From an uncultured Ruminococcus sp. (GTDB taxonomy: Bacteria; Bacillota; Clostridia; Oscillospirales; Ruminococcaceae), in the NCBI GenBank assembly GCA_902787365.1, contig CADAGC010000015.1, forward strand, positions 1 through 64,000: DNA of 64,000 nt. The letters run 5' to 3'. The notes below the pieces were generated by a model. It was not told the origin of the DNA. It did not search any database and worked only from the letters and a program-made list of their open reading frames with translations. Position 1 is the stretch's first letter; the number at the start of each line of letters is the position of its first letter. This document shows, piece by piece, positions 16,793-24,268 of the stretch. The position numbers and the translations under genes were made by a program.

Positions 16793-17011
16793 ATGGATAA
16801 ATCTTTACTAAAGCTGCCGTATAAGCTTATAGAATTTTACGATAACGGCGAGCAGTTCACTCTGTCGTTTGGGAGCTTTGACAGCACACAAAGCGAGCGC
16901 TCGGTCATGCGTGGCGGGCTGTCAGGGGGCTTTGAGGCAGCCTACAGCTGCGAGGGTATTCATTTGAAAAAACAACAGCACAAAAGAAAGGAAGATATAA
17001 ATGCGACTTGA
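16793..17011 (+). CDS. Small hypothetical protein in the yabO/rqcP unit
   Basis: 72 residues; the ATG at 16793 follows AAGGAGGGTGCGC. Sequence MDKSLLKLPYKLIEFYDNG... has no membrane segment and is Ser/Gly-rich in the middle, with a basic, His/Gln-rich tail (KKQQHKRKEDINAT). It overlaps the rqcP start by 11 bases, so expression is coupled. No family recognised; it sits where one might look for yabP, but I do not see the YabP beta-barrel motif. Strong ribosome site and coupling argue that it is real. Confidence 0.6.
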   Translation: MDKSLLKLPYKLIEFYDNGEQFTLSFGSFDSTQSERSVMRGGLSGGFEAAYSCEGIHLKKQQHKRKEDINAT

Positions 17012-17243
17012 CAAATACTTAAAGATAACAAGGCTGATAAAGCGCCGCACGGTTGCAAACGAAGCCTGCGATGCGGGCAAGATAGCTGTAAACGGCAAGA
17101 TAGCCCGTGCGTCTTACGACGTAAAGGTAGGCGACATCATCGAGATCAACATGGGGCAGAAGCCCCTCAAAGCCGAAGTGCTTTCTATCAGCGAATACGC
17201 CACAAAGGAAAATGCGGCGGACAATTACAGGATCATTCCATGA
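17001..17243 (+). CDS. rqcP: RNA-binding S4 domain protein RqcP (YabO)
   Basis: 80 residues, almost all S4 domain: MRLDKYLKITRLIKRRTVANEACDAGKIAVNG is the S4 RNA-binding core. In Bacillus RqcP binds stalled 50S subunits with RqcH and helps poly-alanine tailing in ribosome quality control. The position after a SpoVB/MurJ-type flippase and mazG matches yabM-yabN-yabO. The start overlaps the upstream small gene. The stop codon is directly followed by a dispersed intergenic repeat. Confidence 0.88.
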   Translation: MRLDKYLKITRLIKRRTVANEACDAGKIAVNGKIARASYDVKVGDIIEINMGQKPLKAEVLSISEYATKENAADNYRIIP

Positions 17244-17440
17244 TCAATGCATAATGCATAATTGAGGTGTCTTGATTTATCCGCAAGCGGATACTGATTT
17301 ATCCGTAAACGGATACTGATTTATCCGTAAACGGATACTGATTTATCCGTAAACGGATACTGATTTATCCGTTTACGGATAAATCGCAAGTTTTGCTGTG
17401 CAAAACGTTGGCCTTGCGGCGGACGGATTTTAAAATCATT
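17244..17440 (+). repeat. Dispersed intergenic element (copy c) expanded by a 22-bp tandem palindromic repeat
   Basis: Starts right at the rqcP stop: ATGCATAATGCATAATTGAGGTG, then four 22-bp units (17273-17360) of the form TGATTTATCCGTAAACGGATAC (first unit CCGCAAGCGG), then a partial fifth ending in the larger palindrome GATTTATCCGTTTACGG... (17362-17385). Each unit holds the 6-bp inverted repeat ATCCGT/ACGGAT. The tail CAAGTTTTGC..GCAAAAC..TTGGCC (17387-17430) recurs at 51959-52000 after a single such unit. Confidence 0.85.
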
Positions 17441-17474
17441 TCCGCAGACGATACCTCAAAAGCCACCAACTAAT

Positions 17475-17503
17475 AAAGCCCTGCTCGTTATGAGCAGGGC
17501 TTT
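17475..17503 (-). terminator. Intrinsic terminator of ackA (bidirectional)
   Basis: Stem AAAGCCCTGCTC/GAGCAGGGCTTT (17475-17486 and 17492-17503), with T runs on both strands. It sits 14 bases after the ackA stop. Confidence 0.85.
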
Positions 17504-17516
17504 AGCTTTGCCTATA

Positions 17517-18713
17517 TTACTTTGAGATAAGTGCAAGTGTGTCTCTTGCGATAAGAAGCTCCTCGTTTGTGGGAACTATGTAGCAGGCAACCTTGGAAGC
17601 GTCTGTGGAGATCTTTGTGAGCTTGCCACGAACATTGTTTGCAGCCTCGTCAAGCTCTATGCCTAAGAAGTCCATATCCTTAAGAACTCCTGCTCTTACC
17701 TCGGGCGAGTTCTCACCGATACCGCCTGTGAAGAGTATAGCGTCAACGCCGTTCATAGCAGCAGCGTAAGAGCCTATATACTTCTTTATCTGATAAACAA
17801 GAAGCTCTGTTACAGCCTGTGCTCTTGCGTCGCCCTTGTCAGCAGCAGCCTGGATATCTCTGTTATCCGAGCTGATACCCGAAACGCCTAAGAAGCCCGA
17901 CTTCTTGTTCATATAGTCTGTCATCTCGTCAGGTGTGAAGCCGTGCTTTTTCATAACGAATGTTATAGCAGAGGGGTCAACAGCGCCGCAGCGTGTGCCC
18001 ATTACAAGGCCGTCAAGGGGGGTGAAGCCCATTGATGTATCAACAGAGATACCGTCCTTAACAGCTGTTATGGAAGAGCCGTTGCCGAGGTGGCAGGAAA
18101 CTATCTTAAGATCCTTAAGATCCTTGCCGAGAACCTTTGCAAGCTCTGCGGAAACAAATCTGTGTGATGTGCCGTGGAAGCCGTACTTTCTTACCGAGTA
18201 GTTCTCGTAATCCTCATAGGGAAGGCCGAAGAGAAATGCCTTTCTGGGCATATTGGAGTGGAATGCTGTATCAAATACAACTGCCTGAGGTGTGCCCTCG
18301 GGGAGGACTTTCTTGCAGGCACGAAGTGCTAAAGCGTGGGGGTGGTTGTGAACAGGAGCAAGCTCTGCGAGAGAGTCGATCTTGTCGATAACCTCGTCTG
18401 TAACAAGGCAGGTCTCCTTGAAGATCTCTGCGCCCTGTACTATTCTGTGACCTACTGCGGAAACCTCAGCCATAGAGTCGATGACCTTTGTCTCACCGCT
18501 TGTGAGCACCTCAACGAGCTTTTCAAAAGCCTCTGTGTGGGTGGGGAAATCGCAGTCAGCCTCTAAGCTTCTGCCGTCGCCTGTCTTTGCGGAAACATGG
18601 CCGCCTATACCTATTCTGTCACAGTTACCCTTTGCGATAACTTCCTCGTTCTCCATGTTGAGAAGCTGGTACTTAAGAGATGATGAGCCTGCGTTTACAA
18701 CTAATATTTTCAC
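17517..18713 (-). CDS. ackA: Acetate kinase
   Basis: 398 residues from a GTG at 18713; AAAGGA lies eight bases before it, whereas the ATG three codons upstream overlaps that site. ASKHA fold: KILVVNAGSSSLKYQLL at the N-terminus, FDTAFHSNMP, YGFHGTSHRFVS (catalytic His), CHLGNGSSITAV and FTGGIGENSPEVR. Makes ATP and acetate from acetyl phosphate, the main energy-yielding branch of many clostridial fermentations. No pta is adjacent. It has its own consensus promoter and is divergent from tmcAL. Confidence 0.97.
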   Translation of the reverse strand: MKILVVNAGSSSLKYQLLNMENEEVIAKGNCDRIGIGGHVSAKTGDGRSLEADCDFPTHTEAFEKLVEVLTSGETKVIDSMAEVSAVGHRIVQGAEIFKETCLVTDEVIDKIDSLAELAPVHNHPHALALRACKKVLPEGTPQAVVFDTAFHSNMPRKAFLFGLPYEDYENYSVRKYGFHGTSHRFVSAELAKVLGKDLKDLKIVSCHLGNGSSITAVKDGISVDTSMGFTPLDGLVMGTRCGAVDPSAITFVMKKHGFTPDEMTDYMNKKSGFLGVSGISSDNRDIQAAADKGDARAQAVTELLVYQIKKYIGSYAAAMNGVDAILFTGGIGENSPEVRAGVLKDMDFLGIELDEAANNVRGKLTKISTDASKVACYIVPTNEELLIARDTLALISK

Positions 18714-18825
18714 TAAAAACATCCTTTCGCCTTTTAGATGCAAGAGATGATCGGCAAGAAACAAGAAAAAACTCATCTCTTTCGTTTAAACTCTTGACAT
18801 TTCAAAGATTTTATTATACTATTAT

Positions 18826-18854
18826 ATTATAACAAGATTATTATGCTTTTGCAA
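18826..18854 (-). promoter_or_regulatory. Promoter of ackA
   Basis: Minus strand TTGCAA (18849-18854), 17-base spacer, TATAAT (18826-18831), about 110 bases before the start, leaving a leader of roughly 105 bases. Confidence 0.75.
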
Positions 18855-18930
18855 GTGCTTTTTCTTAAATTTTCACTTTGCACAAAAAGCGCTTATATTT
18901 ATTGGAGTATTTTTACAAGGCGGTGAAATT

Positions 18931-20082
18931 ATGAGATGTGCAGGTATCGTCTGCGAGCTTGACCCTATGCATTACGGGCACAAGTATCTTTTTGACAAGG
19001 TAAGAGAGGCAGGGTTTTCTCATATCGTCTGCGCTATGAGCGGCGACCTCACCCAGCGGGGTGACGTATCGCTTGCTGACAAGCAGTCAAGAGCAAGGTG
19101 TGCTGTTTTAAACGGCGCCGACCTCGTTATAGAGCTTCCTCCCCCATTCTCCTGTTCCTGCTCGGAGGTTTTTGCGAAAAGTGCAGTCAAGCTGCTTGCG
19201 GCTGCGGGGGCTGACACTATAGCTTTCGGCTCGGAGTATGACGACAAGGCGCTTTTGCAAAGCTGCGCCAATGTTTCCGAAAAGCTAAAGGACGACCCCG
19301 ACATAGCCGCAGTAGTTGCAGAGGGCTTCAGCTATCCCCGTGCGGTATCAAAGGTCGCAGGTGCTAAATACGGCAGCGAGTGCGCTATGATACTTGCCGA
19401 GCCCAATTCCACCCTCGGCATAGAATACATAAAGGCCGCCAAGCTCTACGGCGTGCCCGATTTTCTGCCCATACGCCGCCACGGTGCAGCCCACGAGAGC
19501 GCTGATACGATAAACGGCTTCACATCATCGGGCAACATACGAAAGCTTGTCAAAAAAGGCTCTGACATATCAAAGCTGACCCTGCTTGATATGACGAACG
19601 AGCCGCCCGCTTTTATAGATAAAATGGAGGCGCACATTGTTTACACTATCTGCACGGCAGACGAGGCGACATTGAGAAAATGCCCCGACATAAACGACCA
19701 GCTGCTTGACAGCATAACCAATATGCGCAAAAACCCGCCCGCCGACCTGGGCGAGATGTATGTAGCCCTCAAATGCAAGGGCGTTACACTTGCAAGGATA
19801 AGGCGGATAGCTGCATTCGTGGCCGTGGGGCTTGAAAACGTGAGCATTGACGAGCTGACGGGCGCAAGAGTGCTTGCATTCAACGACAGGGGCGCACAGC
19901 TTCTCTCGGCGGCAAAGGGCGGCGACATACTCTTTGACACTTCCCTTGCAAGATTTCAGAGCGTGATTCCGAAGATAGTGCAGAATGTAGTCAAGGCGTC
20001 ATATTTCAGATATCTGTGCACAGAAAGAGAACAAGACCCCATAAACGAATACACAAGAAAAATAACCATTGAAAAGGAGTAA
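18931..20082 (+). CDS. tmcAL: tRNA(Met) cytidine acetate ligase TmcAL
   Basis: 383 residues. The N-terminal nucleotidyltransferase core begins MRCAGIVCELDPMHYGHKYL with the HxGH-type motif, then MSGDLTQRGDVSLADKQSRA and GSECAMILAEPNSTLGIEY, all typical of the YlbM/TmcAL family. Activates acetate with ATP to form N4-acetylcytidine at the wobble base of elongator tRNA(Met). The divergent neighbour makes acetate, the co-substrate; this may be chance. Start follows AAGGCGGTGAAATT. The next gene starts five bases after the stop, suggesting an operon. Confidence 0.9.
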   Translation: MRCAGIVCELDPMHYGHKYLFDKVREAGFSHIVCAMSGDLTQRGDVSLADKQSRARCAVLNGADLVIELPPPFSCSCSEVFAKSAVKLLAAAGADTIAFGSEYDDKALLQSCANVSEKLKDDPDIAAVVAEGFSYPRAVSKVAGAKYGSECAMILAEPNSTLGIEYIKAAKLYGVPDFLPIRRHGAAHESADTINGFTSSGNIRKLVKKGSDISKLTLLDMTNEPPAFIDKMEAHIVYTICTADEATLRKCPDINDQLLDSITNMRKNPPADLGEMYVALKCKGVTLARIRRIAAFVAVGLENVSIDELTGARVLAFNDRGAQLLSAAKGGDILFDTSLARFQSVIPKIVQNVVKASYFRYLCTEREQDPINEYTRKITIEKE

Positions 20083-20087
20083 TAGAA

Positions 20088-21020
20088 ATGATACAGCACG
20101 AGTATATAGATTACGGCTATTTCGGCAGATGCCTTAAGGTTTATAACGAGAGTATGGAGGCGCTCATAACAGTTGACAAAGGCCCCCGTGTGATATCTCT
20201 CAAATGCCCCGGCATGGAAAACATCATGTGCGAGGATATAGACGAGAACTCCACAATGTCGGGCGGCAGATATGCCGAAGTATTCGGTGACAAGAAATGG
20301 TATATCTACGGCGGTCACAGGATATGGTTCTCACCCGAGCACGACCCCAAGAGCTACTACCCCGACAATGACCCCGTAATGGTAAGGCAGGAGGGCAGCC
20401 GCTTTACATTCACACCGCCCGAGCAGTATGAAACAGGCTTACAGTTCGAGCTGATACTTGACTTTGACGAAACTGCCGGCAAAATAACCGCCACCCACAC
20501 GATCAAGAACACAGGCGACGAGACACAGAACATCGCCGTATGGGCTATGACGGTCGTAGACCACGACAGCATAGCGATTCTCCCCCAGACCGACAAGCCC
20601 ACAGGTCTGCTGCCAAACCGCACCTACACGGTATGGCCGTACAGCGATATGCATGACGACAGGCTGATGTTCGGCAACAAATACATCACCATAAAGCAGA
20701 GTGATGACTGCAAGGCGAACTTCAAGCTCGGCTTCAATGACGAAAAGGTCTATATGGCGATGTATAACAAGGGGCAGCTTTTCACAAAGAGATTTGAATA
20801 CATTGAGGGTGCAAAGTACCCCGACAACGGCTGCAACTGCGAATGCTTCACCAATTTCTTTATGATGGAGATAGAGTCGTTAAGCCCGCTGTATGACCTG
20901 GAGCCCGGCGAGACTATGACCCACACCGAGCACTGGGAGATACGCCCCTGCGCTGACAGCTTTGACAGAAAAGACGAGCAGTCGGTAGCAGATTTTATGG
21001 ATAGAAATATAAGGCTCTAA
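20088..21020 (+). CDS. Galactose-mutarotase-fold protein, DUF4380-like
   Basis: 310 residues, no signal peptide. Predicted beta-sandwich with repeating aromatic strands (GGHRIWFSPEHDP, NIAVWAMTVVDH, GETMTHTEHWEI), which resembles DUF4380 and aldose-1-epimerase-like proteins. The His and Glu in GGHRIWFSPEH and TEHWEIRP are candidates for substrate binding. Likely acts on a sugar or a sugar-containing molecule, but the substrate is unknown. Five bases after tmcAL and 22 bases before the AlkD-like gene, so probably one operon with them. Confidence 0.6.
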   Translation: MIQHEYIDYGYFGRCLKVYNESMEALITVDKGPRVISLKCPGMENIMCEDIDENSTMSGGRYAEVFGDKKWYIYGGHRIWFSPEHDPKSYYPDNDPVMVRQEGSRFTFTPPEQYETGLQFELILDFDETAGKITATHTIKNTGDETQNIAVWAMTVVDHDSIAILPQTDKPTGLLPNRTYTVWPYSDMHDDRLMFGNKYITIKQSDDCKANFKLGFNDEKVYMAMYNKGQLFTKRFEYIEGAKYPDNGCNCECFTNFFMMEIESLSPLYDLEPGETMTHTEHWEIRPCADSFDRKDEQSVADFMDRNIRL

Positions 21021-21042
21021 ACAGCCATAGCGAGGAGAAAAT

Positions 21043-21720
21043 ATGACAAACAACGAGATAACAGACAGACTGTTTCTTATGCAGGACAAGGCATACGCCG
21101 AGTTTCAGGGCGGGCTGTTGCCGGGCGTGTCAAAGGACACATTCATCGGCTGCCGCACACCTGATTTAAAGGTCTTTGCCAAGGAGCTGTATAAGGACGA
21201 TGCGACGCAGTTTTTAAACACGCTGCCGCACAAATACTTTGATGAGAACCAGCTGCACGCTTTCATTCTCTGCAACGAGAAGGACTTTGAGCGCTGCATA
21301 GCCGAGGTGGAGCGATTTCTGCCCTATGTTGACAACTGGGCGACATGCGACCAGCTTGTGCCGCCCTGCTTCAAGAAAAACGCCGAGGCGCTGCTCCCCT
21401 ACGCTAAAAAGTGGATAGCGTCAAGCGACCGCTACACGGTGCGCTACGGCATAGGCACGTTTATGAGATACTTCCTTGATGACCTTTTTAAGGAAGAGTA
21501 TATGCGCCTTATCGCTTCGATAAAGAGCGACGAATATTACGTCAAAATGATGATAGCATGGTACTTTGCAACAGCCCTTGCCAAGCAGTATGACACGGCG
21601 GTAAAGTACATCAAAGACCGCACGCTTGATGAGTTCACCCACAAGAAAGCCATTCGCAAGGCGATTGAAAGCTTCCGTGTGACGGACGAGCACAAGAAAA
21701 TATTGCGCACACTTGTGTGA
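21043..21720 (+). CDS. DNA alkylation repair protein, AlkD-like
   Basis: 225 residues, all-helical HEAT-like repeat protein. Features of the AlkD/AlkC superfamily: LPGVSKDTFIGCRTPDLKVFAKEL near the N-terminus, the catalytic-region VDNWATCDQLVPPCF and ALPYAKKWIASSDRYTVRYGIGTFMRYFL. AlkD removes N3- and N7-alkylated bases without base flipping. Here the Trp and Asp of the WATCD segment correspond to the active-site aromatic and acid (inference). Start follows GAGGAG. The stop is followed at once by a dispersed repeat. Confidence 0.8.
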   Translation: MTNNEITDRLFLMQDKAYAEFQGGLLPGVSKDTFIGCRTPDLKVFAKELYKDDATQFLNTLPHKYFDENQLHAFILCNEKDFERCIAEVERFLPYVDNWATCDQLVPPCFKKNAEALLPYAKKWIASSDRYTVRYGIGTFMRYFLDDLFKEEYMRLIASIKSDEYYVKMMIAWYFATALAKQYDTAVKYIKDRTLDEFTHKKAIRKAIESFRVTDEHKKILRTLV

Positions 21721-21778
21721 ACGCAGTTAACAGTTAATAGTTAACAGTTGAGGAGTCCGCCTTTGGCGGACTGATCAA
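21721..21778 (+). repeat. Dispersed palindromic intergenic element, copy d
   Basis: GTTAACAGTTAATAGTTAACAG units (7-bp periodicity), then TTGAGGAG and a hairpin GTCCGCCTTTGGCGGAC. It starts directly after the stop of the AlkD-like gene. Confidence 0.6.
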
Positions 21779-21785
21779 AAAAATG

Positions 21786-21816
21786 CACCCCGAGGTTTTT
21801 TCGTGACCTCGGGGTG
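21786..21816 (-). terminator. Intrinsic terminator between the AlkD-like gene and leuB (bidirectional)
   Basis: 11-bp stem CACCCCGAGGT/ACCTCGGGGTG with a 9-base loop. The same stem and loop occur again, identical, at 52010-52040. Confidence 0.85.
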
Positions 21817-21847
21817 TTGCTTATTATACGTATTTACCTGAAAAAAG

Positions 21848-22930
21848 TTATATCCTCTCAGCTATCAGTTTTCCCATTTCCTTGCAGCCGACTTTCTTCA
21901 TTCCCTCGGAATAAATGTCGCCTGTGCGGTAGCCCTCTGCGAGCACCTGCTTAACGGCATTCTCGATAGCGTCAGCTTCCTTGTCCATATCAAAGGAATA
22001 GCGCAGCATCATAGCGGCGGAGATTATCGTAGCTATGGGGTTTGCGATGTCCTGACCTGCGATGTCGGGGGCAGAGCCGTGGCTGGGCTCATACATACCG
22101 AACTTAGTCTCGTTGAGCGATGCGGAAGCGAGCATACCGAGCGAGCCGCTTACCTGTGCAGCCTCGTCGGAAAGAATGTCGCCGAACATATTCTCTGTGA
22201 GCACCACATCAAACTGCGACGGGTCACGCACAAGCTGCATAGCGCAGTTGTCAACCAGCATATGCTCAAGCTCTACCTCAGGGTAGTCCTTAGCGACCTC
22301 GTTTACTACCTTTCTCCAAAGGCGTGAGGAATCGAGCACGTTTGCCTTGTCAACGCTTGTTACTTTCTTGCGTCTCTTCATAGCAATATCAAAGCCCTTT
22401 ATAGCTATGCGCCTTATCTCGTTCTCGTTGTATGTGAGGGTGTCGATAGCGGTCATAACGCCGTCAATCTCCTTAGTCTCTCTTGCGCCAAAATAAAGGC
22501 CGCCTGTGAGCTCTCTCATCATCATCATATCAAAGCCCTTGTCAGCAACAGCTTCACGCAGGGGGCAGGCGCTCTTAAGCTCATCATAGAGAAGAGCAGG
22601 GCGCAGGTTTGCAAAAAGGCCAAGCTCTTTTCTTATCTTCAAAAGGCCTGCTTCGGGGCGAAGCTTGGGCTCCAGCTTATACCAAGGGGAAGTCGAAGTA
22701 TTGCCGCCGATAGCGCCTAAAAGAACCGCATCTGCTGCCTTAGCGGTAGCTACAGCCTCGTCTGTCAGCGGAACGCCGCAGGCATCTATCGAGCAGCCGC
22801 CCATTAAAATATCGGTGTACTCAAAGGTATGACCGAACTTCTCGCACACCTTGTCAAGCACTACCTGTGCCTGTGTCACTATCTCGGGGCCTATGCCGTC
22901 GCCCTTGATGACTGTTATTTTCTTGTTCAT
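21848..22930 (-). CDS. leuB: 3-isopropylmalate dehydrogenase
   Basis: 360 residues from the ATG at 22930 (GGAG eight bases upstream). Isocitrate/isopropylmalate dehydrogenase fold: [24 protein letters not shown] (NAD-side loop of LeuB), [18 protein letters not shown] substrate region, the catalytic Tyr region TGGLYFG, and [18 protein letters not shown]. Oxidises and decarboxylates 3-isopropylmalate in leucine synthesis. It stands alone; leuA, leuC and leuD are not in the window, and I saw no Leu T-box before it. Own promoter at 22968-22996. Confidence 0.95.
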   Translation of the reverse strand: MNKKITVIKGDGIGPEIVTQAQVVLDKVCEKFGHTFEYTDILMGGCSIDACGVPLTDEAVATAKAADAVLLGAIGGNTSTSPWYKLEPKLRPEAGLLKIRKELGLFANLRPALLYDELKSACPLREAVADKGFDMMMMRELTGGLYFGARETKEIDGVMTAIDTLTYNENEIRRIAIKGFDIAMKRRKKVTSVDKANVLDSSRLWRKVVNEVAKDYPEVELEHMLVDNCAMQLVRDPSQFDVVLTENMFGDILSDEAAQVSGSLGMLASASLNETKFGMYEPSHGSAPDIAGQDIANPIATIISAAMMLRYSFDMDKEADAIENAVKQVLAEGYRTGDIYSEGMKKVGCKEMGKLIAERI

Positions 22931-22967
22931 TGTTATCAGCTCCATACAGATATTTTTTTACCTGTAT

Positions 22968-22996
22968 ATTATAACATATTGCGGGGGAAAAATCAA
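22968..22996 (-). promoter_or_regulatory. Promoter of leuB
   Basis: Minus strand TTGATT (22991-22996), 17-base spacer, TATAAT (22968-22973). Confidence 0.75.
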
Positions 22997-23008
22997 GAGA
23001 GGGGCAGG

Positions 23009-24115
23009 TCAGCTTTTGCTTATCTTTTCTTTCAGCTTATCCACAAGCCTTTCAAAACGCTCGTTGCCCTTGTAGGCTTCAAAAAATCCGCTGCGTTCAA
23101 GTTCGTCCATGTATTCCTCATACGCCGAAGTCTTGCTAAACTTTGAGGTGCATTCCTTTTCGTCCGTTGTAAGATTAAGCCAGCAGGGAGTATATCTGCC
23201 CACTTCAGGACGGTTTTCAAATCCCTCTGCATATCCGATGCCCCTTTCAAGGACATCCAACGCTTTTTCAGTCTGACCGAGTTCCTTGTAAACCCACATC
23301 AAAGGCTGGCACATTTCGTTGAGGGTATCGTTATAAAAAACAGGATCATCGCCCACTATCAGGTGTATCAGCTTTTCTCCCATTTCATACATCAATGCCT
23401 TTTCTTCAAGGGTATAGTCTTCGTCCCAACTGATTCGCCTGATCTCATGGCAGGCAAACCACATCATATTCAGCAGCAGATATTGATGCGATTCCGTTGC
23501 ATCCTTACCCTTCAGAGTGCGGGAGTACAGCATGGGACCCGAACAGGGAATGGCAGGCATTGAGTTTGCCAGTTCCTGCGCTTTTTCGATGTTACCGAGA
23601 TAGGTGTTCAGATAGACCATTATCTGATAAAACCCTCCTATTGCCGAAAAATCCTTTCCTGCATATTCAAGTCCTTTATCGCAAAGAGAAAGTATTTCCT
23701 CTGCTTTCCTGCGTTTATCAGACTCTTCTATCTCCAAACCGCTCTGAAAATACTTGCTGTATAATGAAGTTATAAGAGCATCTATCAGCTCATGGGAATT
23801 GGGATATTCCTTTATCTTCTCCGTGAGGTATTGTATCGAACCGTCCATATCACCTATCATACTGAAATTTGCAGCGTTATGCTTCAAAATGCTGTTGATA
23901 GCTTCCTTACGCTTGTAGATATCCACCCCCAACAGCCGGTCTGTCGTCACATCAAAGAAATTCGCCAGCGCAGGCAGCTGTGAAATGTCGGGGGAAGTCC
24001 TATCATTCTCCCATTGGCTCACTGCCCGAGAGGTTATCCCGAGAGCTTCCGCAAGCTGCTCCTGCGTGATGTCCTGCTCCTGACGGAGCTGTTTTATTGT
24101 AGCACCGATCGTCAT
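23009..24115 (-). CDS. XRE-family regulator with C-terminal TPR-like helical region
   Basis: 368 residues; ATG at 24115 with AAGGAGTGAT upstream. Residues about 3-65 form a Cro/C1-type helix-turn-helix (IKQLRQEQDITQEQLAEALGITSRAVSQWENDRTSPD); the rest is alpha-helical with TPR-like spacing (YLTEKIKEYPNSHELIDALI, LNEMCQPLMWVYKELGQTEKALDVLERGI). This architecture is common in Firmicutes for peptide- or stress-responsive regulators, but no small peptide gene is evident nearby. Monocistronic, with its own promoter; target unknown. Confidence 0.85.
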   Translation of the reverse strand: MTIGATIKQLRQEQDITQEQLAEALGITSRAVSQWENDRTSPDISQLPALANFFDVTTDRLLGVDIYKRKEAINSILKHNAANFSMIGDMDGSIQYLTEKIKEYPNSHELIDALITSLYSKYFQSGLEIEESDKRRKAEEILSLCDKGLEYAGKDFSAIGGFYQIMVYLNTYLGNIEKAQELANSMPAIPCSGPMLYSRTLKGKDATESHQYLLLNMMWFACHEIRRISWDEDYTLEEKALMYEMGEKLIHLIVGDDPVFYNDTLNEMCQPLMWVYKELGQTEKALDVLERGIGYAEGFENRPEVGRYTPCWLNLTTDEKECTSKFSKTSAYEEYMDELERSGFFEAYKGNERFERLVDKLKEKISKS

Positions 24116-24159
24116 TTTTATCACTCCTTGTTATTTTCAAAAGCGCCTTTGTTAATATC

Positions 24160-24188
24160 ATTATATCGTATTATTGATGATTTGGCAA
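24160..24188 (-). promoter_or_regulatory. Promoter of the XRE-TPR regulator
   Basis: Minus strand TTGCCA (24183-24188), 17-base spacer, TATAAT (24160-24165). Confidence 0.7.
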
Positions 24189-24228
24189 GGAAGTATTTGT
24201 AGAGTTTGGGTATAGCGGCGCTTTGATA

Positions 24229-24262
24229 AAAAATCAAGCAGCACACCCGAAGATGTGCCGCC
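24229..24262 (-). terminator. Intrinsic terminator of the sigma-factor gene
   Basis: Minus strand: GGCACATC, TTCG tetraloop, GGTGTGCT, a few bases, then TTTTTT. It begins seven bases after the stop. Confidence 0.8.
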
Positions 24263-24268
24263 AAGTTC

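Noticed and set aside
17273..17385. CRISPR-like array of 22-bp repeats
   Set aside because: Units are directly adjacent with no spacers between them, and there are no cas genes nearby.
22931..23008. Leu T-box before leuB
   Set aside because: No GGTGGNACC-type sequence is present and the leader is about 30 bases long.
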